Shown: positions 44,154 to 52,716 of the stretch, in pieces
How the letters are laid out: every line of letters begins with the position of its first letter
Position numbering within the stretch: position 1 is the stretch's first letter
DNA from: Microcella alkalica
GTDB taxonomy: Bacteria > Actinomycetota > Actinomycetes > Actinomycetales > Microbacteriaceae
DNA: 64,000 nucleotides
NCBI RefSeq assembly: GCF_014137945.1
Contig: NZ_JACGWX010000002.1
Location: forward strand, 248,001-312,000
Direction: 5' to 3'
The notes under the pieces: generated by a model
Told to the model about the DNA's origin: nothing
Database searches by the model: none
What the model saw: the letters and a program-made list of their open reading frames with translations, nothing else
Translations under genes and position numbers: made by a program

Positions 44154-45823
44154 CGCGCGTCGACATCCGCCCGGTTCTGCGGGCCGCGCAGCCGCCGCTC
44201 GGCGCGCTCGCCCCCGCCCTCGCCCTCGGCGCTCTCGCCGCAGGATCCTCGGTCGCGCTGCTCGCGACCTCCGCCTGGCTCATCGCGCGCGCCGCCGAGC
44301 AGCCGCCAATCCTCTTCCTCGGCTTCGCGATCGTCGGCGTGCGCGCCTTCGCGATCGGGCGGGCCGTGCTGCGCTACCTCGAGCGCGTGGCGGGTCACGA
44401 CGCGGCCCTGCGCGCGCTCGCCGGACTGCGGGTGAGCGTCTTCCGACGGCTCGTGCCCGTCGCTCCGGACGGCCTGCGCGCCACGCGCTCGGGGGATGTG
44501 CTGACGACCGTCGTGCAGGACGTCGATGCGCTGCAGGATCTCCCGCTGCGAGTGGTCCAGCCCCTCGTGAGCGCGGCGATCGTGGCCGGCCTCGCGGTCG
44601 TCGGTGTGGCCTGGGTGTCGCCCCAGGCCGCGCTCGTCCTCGCGATCGGGCTCGCGGTGACCGCGGCTGCCGCGACGGCGGTGCTCGCCGCGCTCAGCCG
44701 CGATGCCGAGCGTCGGATCTCCCCCCTGCGAGCCGACCTCGCCGACGCGGTGCTCGAGTACGTCTCGCGCTGGGAGACCCTCCGGGCGTTCGGCGCCGAC
44801 GGCGAGCGGCGGGAGGCTCTGCTCGCGCTCGATGCGCGCCTCCGCCGTGCGCAGTCGCGCCAATCCGCGGCTGCGGGAGCCGTCGCCGCGCTCGTGACCC
44901 TCGGCGGCGGCGCGATGCTCATCGCGACGCTCCTCGCCGTGCAGCCCGAGCTCGCGAGCGGCGCTCTCTCCGGGCCTGAGCTCGCGATGCTCGTCCTCCT
45001 GCCCCTCGCCGTGATCGAGGTCGTCGGCGCCCTCCCATCGGCGGTGGGGGCGTGGTGGCGCGTCCGCACGAGCGCTGAGCGCATCGCGACGGTCGTGCCC
45101 GAGCACGTGCCCGCCGAGATCCCGCTCGCGCCCGAGCATCCGCGGGCCCTCCCCCCGATCGGGCAGCCGGGAGCGTCGTCGCTGCGGCTCGCAGGCGTCG
45201 CGGCGCACTGGCCGGGGGATGCCCGGCCCGCGCTCGCTCCCCTCGACCTCGAGCTGCACCCAGGCGACCGCGTCGTGCTCGAGGGGCCGAGCGGCGCCGG
45301 GAAGACGACACTCGCGCACGTGCTCGTGCGCTTCCTCGAGCACGAGGGCAGGTACGAGCTCGGCGGCGTGGACGTGCGCGAGCTGCACCCCGACGAGGTG
45401 CGGCGCCGCGTCGTGCTGCTGGAGCAGCACCCGCACCTGTTCGATGAGAGCATCCGCCAGAACCTGATCTTCGCGCGGGACACGGCGAGCGAGGACGAGC
45501 TGCTGGCGGTGCTCGAGCGCGTGGGGCTCGGCGAGTGGGCGGTCGAGCGCGGCGGGCTCGATGCTCCCGTCGGCGAGCGGGGCAGGCTCGTGTCGGGCGG
45601 GCAGGCCCAGCGCATCGCGCTCGCGCGGGCTCTGCTGTGCGACGCGCCGGTGCTCGTGCTGGACGAGCCGACGGCCAATGTCGACGCCGACCGATCGGAG
45701 GCGCTCCTGGAGGAGCTGCTCGGCGCGGCCGCCGGCCCCGAGCGCGCGGTGCTCGTCATCTCGCATGCTCCTGTGCCCGACCGGCTCGTGACGCGGCGAG
45801 TGCGCATCCGGCCTGCTCGCTGA
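44150..45823 (+). CDS. cydC: Thiol reductant ABC exporter subunit CydC
   Basis: A 557-residue half-exporter, partner of CydD. The membrane domain begins RVDIRPVLRAAQPPLGALAPALALGALAAGSSVALLATSAWLIARAAEQPP, typical of CydC. The ATPase has Walker A GPSGAGKTTL, signature VSGGQAQRIALARAL, Walker B VLVLDEPTANVD and SHAPVP at the H-loop. ATG overlaps the cydD stop. It ends the cyd operon. Confidence 0.95.
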   Translation: MTRVDIRPVLRAAQPPLGALAPALALGALAAGSSVALLATSAWLIARAAEQPPILFLGFAIVGVRAFAIGRAVLRYLERVAGHDAALRALAGLRVSVFRRLVPVAPDGLRATRSGDVLTTVVQDVDALQDLPLRVVQPLVSAAIVAGLAVVGVAWVSPQAALVLAIGLAVTAAAATAVLAALSRDAERRISPLRADLADAVLEYVSRWETLRAFGADGERREALLALDARLRRAQSRQSAAAGAVAALVTLGGGAMLIATLLAVQPELASGALSGPELAMLVLLPLAVIEVVGALPSAVGAWWRVRTSAERIATVVPEHVPAEIPLAPEHPRALPPIGQPGASSLRLAGVAAHWPGDARPALAPLDLELHPGDRVVLEGPSGAGKTTLAHVLVRFLEHEGRYELGGVDVRELHPDEVRRRVVLLEQHPHLFDESIRQNLIFARDTASEDELLAVLERVGLGEWAVERGGLDAPVGERGRLVSGGQAQRIALARALLCDAPVLVLDEPTANVDADRSEALLEELLGAAAGPERAVLVISHAPVPDRLVTRRVRIRPAR

Positions 45824-45835
45824 GCGCCGCACCAG

Positions 45836-45841
45836 TAGACT
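45836..45841 (+). promoter_or_regulatory. Candidate -10 element of aspA
   Basis: TAGACT lies 51 bases before the aspA ATG, right after the cyd operon. No -35 is clear. The leader carries AAGGAAGAGG as ribosome binding site. Confidence 0.35.
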
Positions 45842-45892
45842 CGTGCCGCCACCGCCACTGCTGTCGAACCCATAAGGAAGAGGCATCCATTC

Positions 45893-47425
45893 ATGGTGCG
45901 CACCACTGGCCCTGCTCCGAGTTTCACCACGAGTGACGACGGAGTCCCGATCTACCGACCCGGCCTACGCGAGGCCGGCGAGTCCCCGCGCGAGATGCGC
46001 ATGGAGCACGACTCACTGGGCTCGATGCCCATTCCCGCCGACGCGTACTGGGGCATCCACACCGCCCGCGCGCTCGAGAACTTCCCCATCACGCGCCGCG
46101 CGCTCTCCAACCACCCCAACCTCGTCATCGCCCTCGCGTTCGTCAAGCAGGCGGCCGCGCGCGCGAACGCCGAGATCGGGGTCCTCAACGCCGAGAAGGC
46201 GGGCGTGATCGATCGCGCGTGCCAGGAGATCATCGAGGGCCACCTGCACGACCAGTTCGTGCTCGGCGTGCTGCAGGGCGGCGCCGGGACGAGCACGAAC
46301 ATGTCGGTCAACGAGATCGTCGCCAACCGCGGTCTCGAGCTGCTCGGCCACGCCAAGGGCGAGTACGAGCACCTGCACCCGATCGACGACGTCAACCGCA
46401 GCCAGTCGACGAACGACGTCTACCCCACGGCGATCAAGCTCGCCATGGTCCTGAGCCTGCGCACGCTCCTGGAGGAGCACGAGCTGCTCAGCGAGTCGTT
46501 CGCGAGGAAGGGTCGCGAGTTCGCGCACATCCTCAAGGTCGGCCGCACCCAGCTGCAGGACGCCGTGCCGATGACTCTCGGGCAGGAGTTCCGGGGCTTC
46601 GCGACGACGATGCGCGAGGACCACGACCGGCTCTCCGAGGTCATCCCGTGGCTCAACGAGATCAACCTCGGCGCGACCGCGATCGGCACGGGGATCACGG
46701 CCGACCCGCGGTACGCCGAAAGCGTGCGCCGCCACCTCTCCGAGGTCTCGGGCTACGAGATGGAGACCGCGCCCGACCTCATCGAGGCGACGAGCGACGC
46801 GGGCATCTTCATGACCCTCTCCGGCACGCTCAAGCGCGCCGCGGTGAAGCTGTCGAAGATCTGCAACGACCTGCGCCTGCTCTCGAGCGGGCCCCAGGCG
46901 GGCTTCGGCGAGATCAACCTTCCGCCACGCCAGGCCGGGTCGTCGATCATGCCGGGCAAGGTCAATCCTGTGATCCCCGAGGTGGTCAACCAGGTCGCGT
47001 TCTCGATCATTGGGGCGGATGCGACCGTCACGGCCGCCGCTGAGGCGGGGCAGCTGCAGCTCAACGCCTTCGAGCCGGTGATCGCCACGAGCATCATGCA
47101 GTCGCTGGCGTGGATGACCAACGCGTGCCGCACGCTGCGCCTGAACTGCGTCGATGGCATCACCGCCAATGTCGAGCGGCTCAGCGAGATGGTCGATCTG
47201 AGCGTCGGGGTCGTCACGGCCCTCACGCCGTACATCGGCTACCAGGCGTCGGCGAAGCTCGCCTACGAGGCGCTCAACTCTCCCCTGTCGATCCGGCAGA
47301 TCGTCGTCGAGCGCGGCCTCATGTCGGCGGAGGACGTCGAGCGCGTGCTCTCGCCCGAGCGGCTCTCCGGCGCGGTGCCGATGACGGGCGCGATCGCCCT
47401 GCCGATGGTGCCGGTCGAGGACTGA
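45893..47425 (+). CDS. aspA: Aspartate ammonia-lyase
   Basis: A 510-residue fumarase/aspartase-superfamily enzyme that converts aspartate to fumarate and ammonia. Seen are the N-terminal DSLGSMPIPADAYWGIHTARALENFPI, GGAGTSTNMSVNEIVANR, and the catalytic loop signature GSSIMPGKVNPVIPE. The superfamily domain begins at about residue 38 (MEHDSLG). The first 37 residues are an extension; an internal ATG (M35 or M37) would remove it, but AAGGAAGAGG stands before 45893. Fumarase is the alternative but the text fits aspartase better. Confidence 0.93.
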   Translation: MVRTTGPAPSFTTSDDGVPIYRPGLREAGESPREMRMEHDSLGSMPIPADAYWGIHTARALENFPITRRALSNHPNLVIALAFVKQAAARANAEIGVLNAEKAGVIDRACQEIIEGHLHDQFVLGVLQGGAGTSTNMSVNEIVANRGLELLGHAKGEYEHLHPIDDVNRSQSTNDVYPTAIKLAMVLSLRTLLEEHELLSESFARKGREFAHILKVGRTQLQDAVPMTLGQEFRGFATTMREDHDRLSEVIPWLNEINLGATAIGTGITADPRYAESVRRHLSEVSGYEMETAPDLIEATSDAGIFMTLSGTLKRAAVKLSKICNDLRLLSSGPQAGFGEINLPPRQAGSSIMPGKVNPVIPEVVNQVAFSIIGADATVTAAAEAGQLQLNAFEPVIATSIMQSLAWMTNACRTLRLNCVDGITANVERLSEMVDLSVGVVTALTPYIGYQASAKLAYEALNSPLSIRQIVVERGLMSAEDVERVLSPERLSGAVPMTGAIALPMVPVED

Positions 47426-47437
47426 CACCGCAGCAGG

Positions 47438-47454
47438 GCGACCGCACGGGTCGC
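47438..47454. terminator. Hairpin between aspA and the DUF7218 gene
   Basis: GCGACC and GGTCGC pair around a 5-base loop in the 33-base gap between convergent stops. Confidence 0.4.
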
Positions 47455-47458
47455 GAGC

Positions 47459-47743
47459 TCAGTGCTCGCGGAGGCGCTCGATGAGCTCGCTCTTGCGCAG
47501 CCGCGAGTAGCCGGTGAGGCCGAGCTCCTTCGCGCGCTCGCGCAGCTGCCCGACCGTGCGCGAGTCGTAGTCCTCCGCGTGCCCGCCGCGACGGCCGATC
47601 GACGATCGGCCGTCGCGCGCGGCAGCGTTGCTGATCCGCGCCGCCTTGCTCGGGCTCATGCCGTCGTCAGTAAGCGTGTCGTAGAGCTCCGGGTCCTTGA
47701 GGCTCGGCCTCTTCTCTGCCCCGCCACTCCCCGTCGGCGCCAT
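47459..47743 (-). CDS. Small DNA/RNA-binding-like protein with Rho N-terminal (SAP/HeH-like) motif
   Basis: A 94-residue protein. The first half (KRPSLKDPELYDTLTDDGMSPSKAARISNAAARDG) is the DUF7218-type segment seen in many actinobacterial small proteins. The last 35 residues, RTVGQLRERAKELGLTGYSRLRKSELIERLREH, form a Rho-N/HeH fold that binds nucleic acid. ATG 47743 overlaps by one base the stop of the SDR gene (TGATG), so the two are coupled. Proteins of this sort often accompany stress-related SDRs; their role is not established. Confidence 0.8.
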   Translation of the reverse strand: MAPTGSGGAEKRPSLKDPELYDTLTDDGMSPSKAARISNAAARDGRSSIGRRGGHAEDYDSRTVGQLRERAKELGLTGYSRLRKSELIERLREH

Positions 47744-48621
47744 CAGAGGCTCTTGCCGCCGGTCACCGGAAGCACCGCGCCCGAGACGTAGCTCGCGTCG
47801 TCGCTCGCGAGGTAGACGTACGCGGGAGCGACCTCGGCGGGCTGGCCGGCGCGCCCCAGCGGGGTGTCCTGACCGAACTCCGGCAGGGTCTCCGGCCAGC
47901 TCGTCGCGGGGATCAGCGGCGTCCAGATCGGGCCGGGGGCGACGGCGTTCACGCGGATGCCCCGCTCGCCCAGCTCGGCCGCGAGCGCCCGCACGAACGC
48001 CACCTGCGCCGCCTTCGTCATGGCGTAGTCGATGAGCGTCGGCGAGGGGTGGAAGGCCTGGATCGATGACGTCACGATGATCGAGGCTCCCGCCGGGAGG
48101 TGGGGAATCGCCCCGCGCGCCGTCGCGACGAGCCCGTAGAGGTTGGTGCGCATGACGCGGTCGAAGTCCTCCATCGGCAGCGACTCCAGGCCGTCGCGCT
48201 TCTCCTGGTATGCGGCATTGAGCACGAGCAGATCGAGCCCACCGAGCGACTCGACGGTGCGCTCGACGATGGCGGCGGCGTGCTGCTCGTCGCGCACGTC
48301 GCCGGGCAGGAGCGCGCACTCGCGCCCCGCATCCGACACCCAGCGGGCCGTCTCGCGGGCGTCCTCGTCCTCCTCGGGGAGGTAGGAGATCGCGACGTCG
48401 GCGCCCTCGCGCGCGAACGCGATCGCGACGGCACGGCCGATGCCGCTGTCGCCGCCGGTGATGAGCGCGCGGCGATCGCGGAGGCGATCGGAGCCTCGAT
48501 AGCTTTCCTCGCCGTGGTCGGGGGCGGGCGTCGTCGCGTCGGTGAGGCCCGGCTGCGACTGCTCCTGCTCGGGGAAGCCCTCGCTGCGGTGGAGGGTCGT
48601 CGGGTCGGTCGTGCTGCTCAT
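47743..48621 (-). CDS. SDR family oxidoreductase
   Basis: A 292-residue NAD(P)-dependent dehydrogenase. A 45-residue N-terminal tail (QEQSQPGLTDATTPAPDHGEESYRGSDRL) is characteristic of the YhxC/YghA-type stress SDRs. The Rossmann motif is TGGDSGIGRAVA, then NAAYQ, catalytic SSIQ...YAMTK, and PGPIWTPLIPA. Start at ATG 48621 follows AAGGGAG; the frame upstream is not typical. The substrate is not known; related proteins are called general stress protein 39. Confidence 0.9.
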   Translation of the reverse strand: MSSTTDPTTLHRSEGFPEQEQSQPGLTDATTPAPDHGEESYRGSDRLRDRRALITGGDSGIGRAVAIAFAREGADVAISYLPEEDEDARETARWVSDAGRECALLPGDVRDEQHAAAIVERTVESLGGLDLLVLNAAYQEKRDGLESLPMEDFDRVMRTNLYGLVATARGAIPHLPAGASIIVTSSIQAFHPSPTLIDYAMTKAAQVAFVRALAAELGERGIRVNAVAPGPIWTPLIPATSWPETLPEFGQDTPLGRAGQPAEVAPAYVYLASDDASYVSGAVLPVTGGKSL

Positions 48622-48708
48622 GTCGCTCCCTTCGGCGGACGCCGGCGCGGCCGCGGGGGCCACGGTACGACCGGCGGGACCGAGCTCGTCACGGGGTTGA
48701 CAGCCGCG

Positions 48709-49023
48709 TCACTCCGTCGACTCGGCGTTCTCCTTCGACTCTGCGCTGCCCTTCTCGACGAGCCGCTTGGAGAGCAGAACGATCAGGATGACGCCGAACG
48801 TGTCGGCGACGAGGCTGATGTTGTACTCCCAGAAGAACCAGATCCAGAACTCGCCGGCCTCGAGCGGGGCGCCCATGTGCTCCTGCTCGCCGACCCAGAT
48901 GTGACGGCCGGCGAGCACGGCGAGCACCGTCTGGGTGACCAGGATCGTCGCGAGGACGATCGAGAGGCTGTGGCGTTGCCAGAAGCTGCCCTCGGTGCGC
49001 GCGCCGCGATAGTGCATGACCAT
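48709..49023 (-). CDS. DUF6766-like small membrane protein
   Basis: A 104-residue protein with two helices (SIVLATILVTQTVLAVLAGRHIW; FWIWFFWEYNISLVADTFGVILIVLLSKRLVEKG) and an acidic Lys/Glu tail. The WQRHSLS... and EFWIWFFWEYNISLVADTFGV text fits the DUF6766 family, of unknown function. The start may be 49023 or the second ATG at 49017. It stands alone on the minus strand between the SDR gene and the acidic peptide gene. Confidence 0.72.
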   Translation of the reverse strand: MVMHYRGARTEGSFWQRHSLSIVLATILVTQTVLAVLAGRHIWVGEQEHMGAPLEAGEFWIWFFWEYNISLVADTFGVILIVLLSKRLVEKGSAESKENAESTE

Positions 49024-49098
49024 GCCCGCACGCTAGGCCTGGCTGGCGGCTGAGGCGATGGGGTTGCGCACCTGCCCGCTCGGGGGCAGGGCTCCGTG

Positions 49099-49314
49099 TC
49101 AGCCCGCGGGGCGCTCGTCGTCGATGGCGAGGTCGGGGTCGGGCTCGACCTCCACGCGCTCGTCGGGGTCGATCGTCGGCGGCGGGAGGGCCTCGTCGAG
49201 AGCGTCGTCGAGGTCGACGGGGCGCTCGGCGTCGTGGTCGACCTCGCGGGCCAGCAGCTCGCGGTCGGCGAACTCGTCGTCGGTGCTGCGGGGGTTGTTG
49301 TCGTTCGCGGTCAT
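49099..49314 (-). CDS. Short acidic hypothetical protein coupled to the Ada-AlkA gene
   Basis: A 71-residue highly acidic protein (about one third Asp/Glu) beginning MTANDNNPRSTDDEFADREL and ending DERPAG. No helices for the membrane and no known motif. The ATG at 49314 overlaps the stop of the repair gene (ATGA), and GAGGGAACG lies before it, so it is translated with Ada-AlkA. Its acidic content could mimic DNA or simply be disordered; I cannot assign a function. Confidence 0.6.
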   Translation of the reverse strand: MTANDNNPRSTDDEFADRELLAREVDHDAERPVDLDDALDEALPPPTIDPDERVEVEPDPDLAIDDERPAG

Positions 49315-50864
49315 GCTCGTTCCCTCCGTCGGTGCGCGGTGCGCGCTCCATCCTCCCGTGCTCGGCGCGTCGCGGGGGGCGCGCTTCTCCACAGGTGCAG
49401 CGTCGCGTAGCTGCGCCACGGCGCCCACCGCGTGCCGAGCACGTGCGCCTCGCGAGCCGACTCCGCCGCTCCGGACGCGCGCAGCGCTCGCAGCAGCACG
49501 AGGTCGTCCGCGAGAAGGATGTCCGGAGCGCCGAGCACGCGCATGGCCACGTACCCCGCTGTCCACGGTCCGACCCCCGGCAGGGCCTCGAGGCGGGCAC
49601 GCAGCTCGGCGGCGGGCATCCCGACATCGATCGCGAGCGCTCCGCTCGCGAGCTCCTCGGCGATGCCGACGATCGTCGCCACGCGCCTGGCCGGGCCGCG
49701 CAGCACCGCGGGCCCGTGCTCGGCGATCGCGGCGGTGCTCGGGAACGCCCGGAGCCCGCCCGCGGACTCCTCCCCACCGGTGATCGCGCCGACATCAGCG
49801 GCGAGCCTGCCGAGCACGGTGCGGGCGGCGGGGAGGGAGATCTGCTGACCGACGATCGTGCGCAGAAGCGTCTCGGCCGCGTCGACCGCGCCCGGGATCC
49901 GGATGCCCGGCTGCTGCGCCACGAGCGGCCCGAGCAGGGCATCCCGCCCGAGGGCCTCGTCGATCGCGGCGGCGTCGGCATCGAGATCGAACCAGCGGCG
50001 GATTCGCGCCACGAGCGGGGCGAGATCGGAGATCGCGGCGAGCTCGGCCGTGCAGATCACGCCGGCGCGGTCGGAGTCGAGTCGCACCGTCACGAGCGCG
50101 TGGCCGTGGGGGAGGGGGATCCGGCGGCGGACGGCGCCGCCCGCGTCGACCTCCTCGACCCCCGGGATGGCGTGGTCGGCGACGTAGCGCACGAGTCCCG
50201 GGCCGTCGAACGGATCACGCGCGGCGAGCCGCACCGTCACCGCGATCGCCCCGCTCCCTCCCGCCGCGGGGGAGGGCGCTCGCAGCCCGTGCCTCCCCGA
50301 GCGGGCGAGGCCCCGGAGCGCGGTCGGAGTGAGCCCGTAGATGTCGTGGATCGTGTCGTTGAACTGCCGCAGGCTCGCGAACCCGGAGGCGAACGCCACA
50401 TCGGCGACGGGAAGAGCGGTGCCCGCGAGCAGCGCGCGCGCCGACTCGGCCCGGTGCGCGCGGGCCAGGGCGAGAGGACTCGCCCCGAGCTCGCTCTGGA
50501 GCACGCGCGCGAGATGCCGGCTCGAGTAGCCGAGCCTCGCCGCGAGCCCCGGCACGCCCTCGCGCTCGACGACGCCGTCCAGGATCAGCCGCATCGCGCG
50601 CGCCGCGAGGTCGTCGCGGCGGTTCCAGTCGGGGTTCCCGGGCACGGCGTCGGGCTGGCACCGCTTGCACGCGCGCAGCCCGGCCTCATGGGCGGCGGCC
50701 GCAGTGGGGAAGAAGTCGACGTTGTGCGGCCGCGGCGTCGTCGCCGGGCACGAGGGGCGGCAGTAGATGCCCGTTGTGCGGACGCCGGCGATGAACTGCC
50801 CGTCGAAGCGCGCATCGCGCGCGGCGAGGGCCCGGTAGCAGACGGCGTGGTCGAGAGCAGGCAC
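49311..50864 (-). CDS. Ada-type regulator fused to AlkA DNA-3-methyladenine glycosylase
   Basis: A 517-residue adaptive-response fusion. Residues 1-80 are the Ada Zn domain (methyl-phosphotriester sensor) with Cys35, Cys39, Cys66 and Cys69 in GIYCRPSCPA and ACKRCQPDA. An AraC helix-turn-helix follows at about 85-190 (SSRHLARVLQSELGASPLALARAHR, ASLRQFNDTIHDIYGLTP). The C-terminal part is AlkA: beta domain then HhH-GPD with LPGVGPWTAGYVAMRVLGAPDILLADD, the last Asp pair holding the catalytic Asp. No O6-methylguanine methyltransferase domain is present. GTG 50864 is in frame just before the Ada domain. Confidence 0.92.
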   Translation of the reverse strand: MPALDHAVCYRALAARDARFDGQFIAGVRTTGIYCRPSCPATTPRPHNVDFFPTAAAAHEAGLRACKRCQPDAVPGNPDWNRRDDLAARAMRLILDGVVEREGVPGLAARLGYSSRHLARVLQSELGASPLALARAHRAESARALLAGTALPVADVAFASGFASLRQFNDTIHDIYGLTPTALRGLARSGRHGLRAPSPAAGGSGAIAVTVRLAARDPFDGPGLVRYVADHAIPGVEEVDAGGAVRRRIPLPHGHALVTVRLDSDRAGVICTAELAAISDLAPLVARIRRWFDLDADAAAIDEALGRDALLGPLVAQQPGIRIPGAVDAAETLLRTIVGQQISLPAARTVLGRLAADVGAITGGEESAGGLRAFPSTAAIAEHGPAVLRGPARRVATIVGIAEELASGALAIDVGMPAAELRARLEALPGVGPWTAGYVAMRVLGAPDILLADDLVLLRALRASGAAESAREAHVLGTRWAPWRSYATLHLWRSAPPATRRAREDGARTAHRRRERA

Positions 50865-50958
50865 GCCCCCACCCTCCCACCGCTCGGATGCCCGCACCAG
50901 CGGGATTCGGACATCCCGCCCGCGGTCCCCGCTCCGATCACTTCTCCGATCGGCTGGA

Positions 50959-50964
50959 TAGGCT
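50959..50964 (+). promoter_or_regulatory. -10 element of a leaderless prsW promoter
   Basis: TAGGCT ends 7 bases before the ATG at 50972, so the transcript probably begins at the start codon. No -35 seen. Confidence 0.45.
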
Positions 50965-50971
50965 CGGGGCC

Positions 50972-52234
50972 ATGAGCGAGCACCCGTACCCGCCTCCGTC
51001 GACGACGCCCGACTGGACAGCGACCGCGGGGCTCGCGCCCGGATCGGCCGCCGCCCCCGCGAGCGCGCCTGCGGAGGTGCGCGCGGAGGCCGCGCACCCC
51101 GCGCAACCCGGGCTCGCGACGCCGCCGCGCCGGCGATCGGCGGGGATGCTCGTCCTGGCCGTCATCGGATTCGTCGTCCTCGGCGTCGTCGCCCTCCTCG
51201 TCGCGCTCTACCTGCTCGCCGGTCTCGGCCTCGCGGGCCTCGTGATCGGCGCGATCATGGCGCTCGTGCCGCTCGCGATCGTGTTCGCGGGCATCCGCTG
51301 GATCGACAGGTGGGAGCCCGAGCCGCGGGGCGCGCTCGTCTTCGCGTTCCTGTGGGGTGCGGGCATGAGCGTGCTGATCGCCCTCCTCGTCGACGCCGAG
51401 ATCCGCAACGTCGTCGCGATGGCGGGGGGCCCGCCCGAGGGGTTCGAGTTCTTCGGCGCCGCCGTGCAGGCGCCGATCGTCGAAGAGCTAGGCAAGGGGC
51501 TCGGCGTGCTCATCCTGTTCTGGGCGGTCCGACGGCACTTCGACGGCCCCGTCGACGGGATCGTCTACGCGGCGACCGTGGCCGGCGGGTTCGCGTTCAC
51601 CGAGAACATCCTGTACTTCGGCACGCAGCTCGCCGAGGACGGCCTGCTGAGCGGCGGGACGATCGAGATCTTCCTCGTCCGGGGGCTCATGTCGCCCTTC
51701 GCGCACGTCATGTTCACCGCCTTCATCGGCGCGGCGATCGGATTCGCCGCGCGCCGCGCGGGCGCGCTCGCCGGTCTCGGACTCCTCCTCGTCGGCGCCG
51801 TCCCCGCGATCCTGCTCCACGCGTTCTGGAACGGCGCGCTGTTCTTCGTCGGCGACTTCTACGGGTACTACGTGCTCGTGCAGGTGCCGATGTTCCTCGT
51901 CGCCGTCGTGATCGTCATCGCTCTGCGCAAGCAGGAGCAGCGGCTCACGGCGGAGCGCCTCGGCGAGTACGCCGCCGTCGGCTGGCTGCACCCGCAGGAG
52001 GTGGCCGTGCTCGCCACCCCCGCCGGGCGGCGCACGGCGCAGGCGTGGGCCGCCCGACACGGGGTGCCGCAGCTCATGCGGGCGTTCATCCGCGACGCGA
52101 CGCGTCTCGCGCATGCCAGGCAGCGTATCCTCGGCGGTCGCGAGGGGATCGGCGCCCACGTCGACGAGGCGGAGCTCCTTCAGCGCGTCGCCGCGTCGCG
52201 ACACGCGCTCATGTGGGGGCGCGCGACACCGTGA
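50972..52234 (+). CDS. PrsW family intramembrane metalloprotease
   Basis: A 420-residue membrane protease-like protein. An Ala/Pro-rich cytoplasmic N-terminus of 60 residues precedes about eight helices. The conserved motifs are EELGKG (EExxK) near 172, FAFTENILYF near 207 and FAHVMFTAFIGAAIG near 250, which supply the putative metal ligands. In B. subtilis PrsW cuts an anti-sigma factor; here an ECF/anti-sigma pair lies 4 kb downstream, but a link is speculation. The long C-terminal tail (EYAAVGWLHPQEVAVLATPAGRRTAQAW) is typical for actinobacterial members. Confidence 0.92.
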   Translation: MSEHPYPPPSTTPDWTATAGLAPGSAAAPASAPAEVRAEAAHPAQPGLATPPRRRSAGMLVLAVIGFVVLGVVALLVALYLLAGLGLAGLVIGAIMALVPLAIVFAGIRWIDRWEPEPRGALVFAFLWGAGMSVLIALLVDAEIRNVVAMAGGPPEGFEFFGAAVQAPIVEELGKGLGVLILFWAVRRHFDGPVDGIVYAATVAGGFAFTENILYFGTQLAEDGLLSGGTIEIFLVRGLMSPFAHVMFTAFIGAAIGFAARRAGALAGLGLLLVGAVPAILLHAFWNGALFFVGDFYGYYVLVQVPMFLVAVVIVIALRKQEQRLTAERLGEYAAVGWLHPQEVAVLATPAGRRTAQAWAARHGVPQLMRAFIRDATRLAHARQRILGGREGIGAHVDEAELLQRVAASRHALMWGRATP

Positions 52235-52272
52235 CCGCGTTCGGCGGTCCGCCGGAACCTTAACGAGATGGG

Positions 52273-52306
52273 GGCCGGTCGGTGCGCCCCCGCGCTCCGA
52301 CCGGCC
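52273..52306 (+). terminator. Hairpin after prsW
   Basis: GGCCGGTCGG and CCGACCGGCC form a perfect 10-bp stem with a 14-base loop, 38 bases after the prsW stop. No T-run. Confidence 0.55.
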
Positions 52307-52497
52307 CGTCCGATTCCCTCCCTGCCATCGCAGCCCCCTGCGACGCACCCCCCGGTACGCGGTCCCCCGGAGTTCCTCGGCTCGTTCCCGATACACACGG
52401 CATTCGGCGCCCTCGCCCGTCCGGATTGGCGATCGAGGAGCCCCCACTTCGGGGGATGGCGCGGGAAGCGCGGCGCGCGTCCGCAGGCGTTAACAGA

Positions 52498-52546
52498 CTC
52501 GCCGCCCAGTGGCGGGGCAAGGCCTCCGGCACTTCTGGGCGGCGAG
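52498..52546 (+). ncRNA. Strong hairpin, candidate structured leader or small RNA
   Basis: CTCGCCGCCCAG (52498-52509) pairs perfectly with CTGGGCGGCGAG (52535-52546) and extends by A-T and G-T pairs to about 17 bp. The 25-base loop is G-rich (TGGCGGGGCAAGG...). It matches no riboswitch I recognise. Confidence 0.35.
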
Positions 52547-52716
52547 TTGGTCTGCCCCTATCGTGCATCGGGTCGAGCGCTGGGTCAAGAGACGCGGAGG
52601 ATCGAGCGTTCGACCCCCTGACTGGGGCGGGAGGATGAGCGCTCCGATCGCTACCCTGACCAGCGGGGGCTCGATCGCGCTCGGCCCCGCTCACCCGAGG
52701 AGCGCGAGAGAAGGCG

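Larger units (their letters stand above)
52235..52716. other. 482-base intergenic region with three hairpins
   Basis: No gene is supported; open frames here have no ribosome site or family. Hairpins are at 52273-52306 (after prsW), at about 52442-52456 (CCCCC/GGGGG around ACTTC) and at 52498-52546 (12-bp perfect stem). It holds the promoter and leader of the zinc-ribbon gene and perhaps a small RNA. Confidence 0.5.

Noticed and set aside
52282-52638. Open frames of 117-118 codons in the gap after prsW
   Set aside because: No ribosome site, biased composition, overlapping frames of similar length and strong hairpins within. Treated as non-coding.
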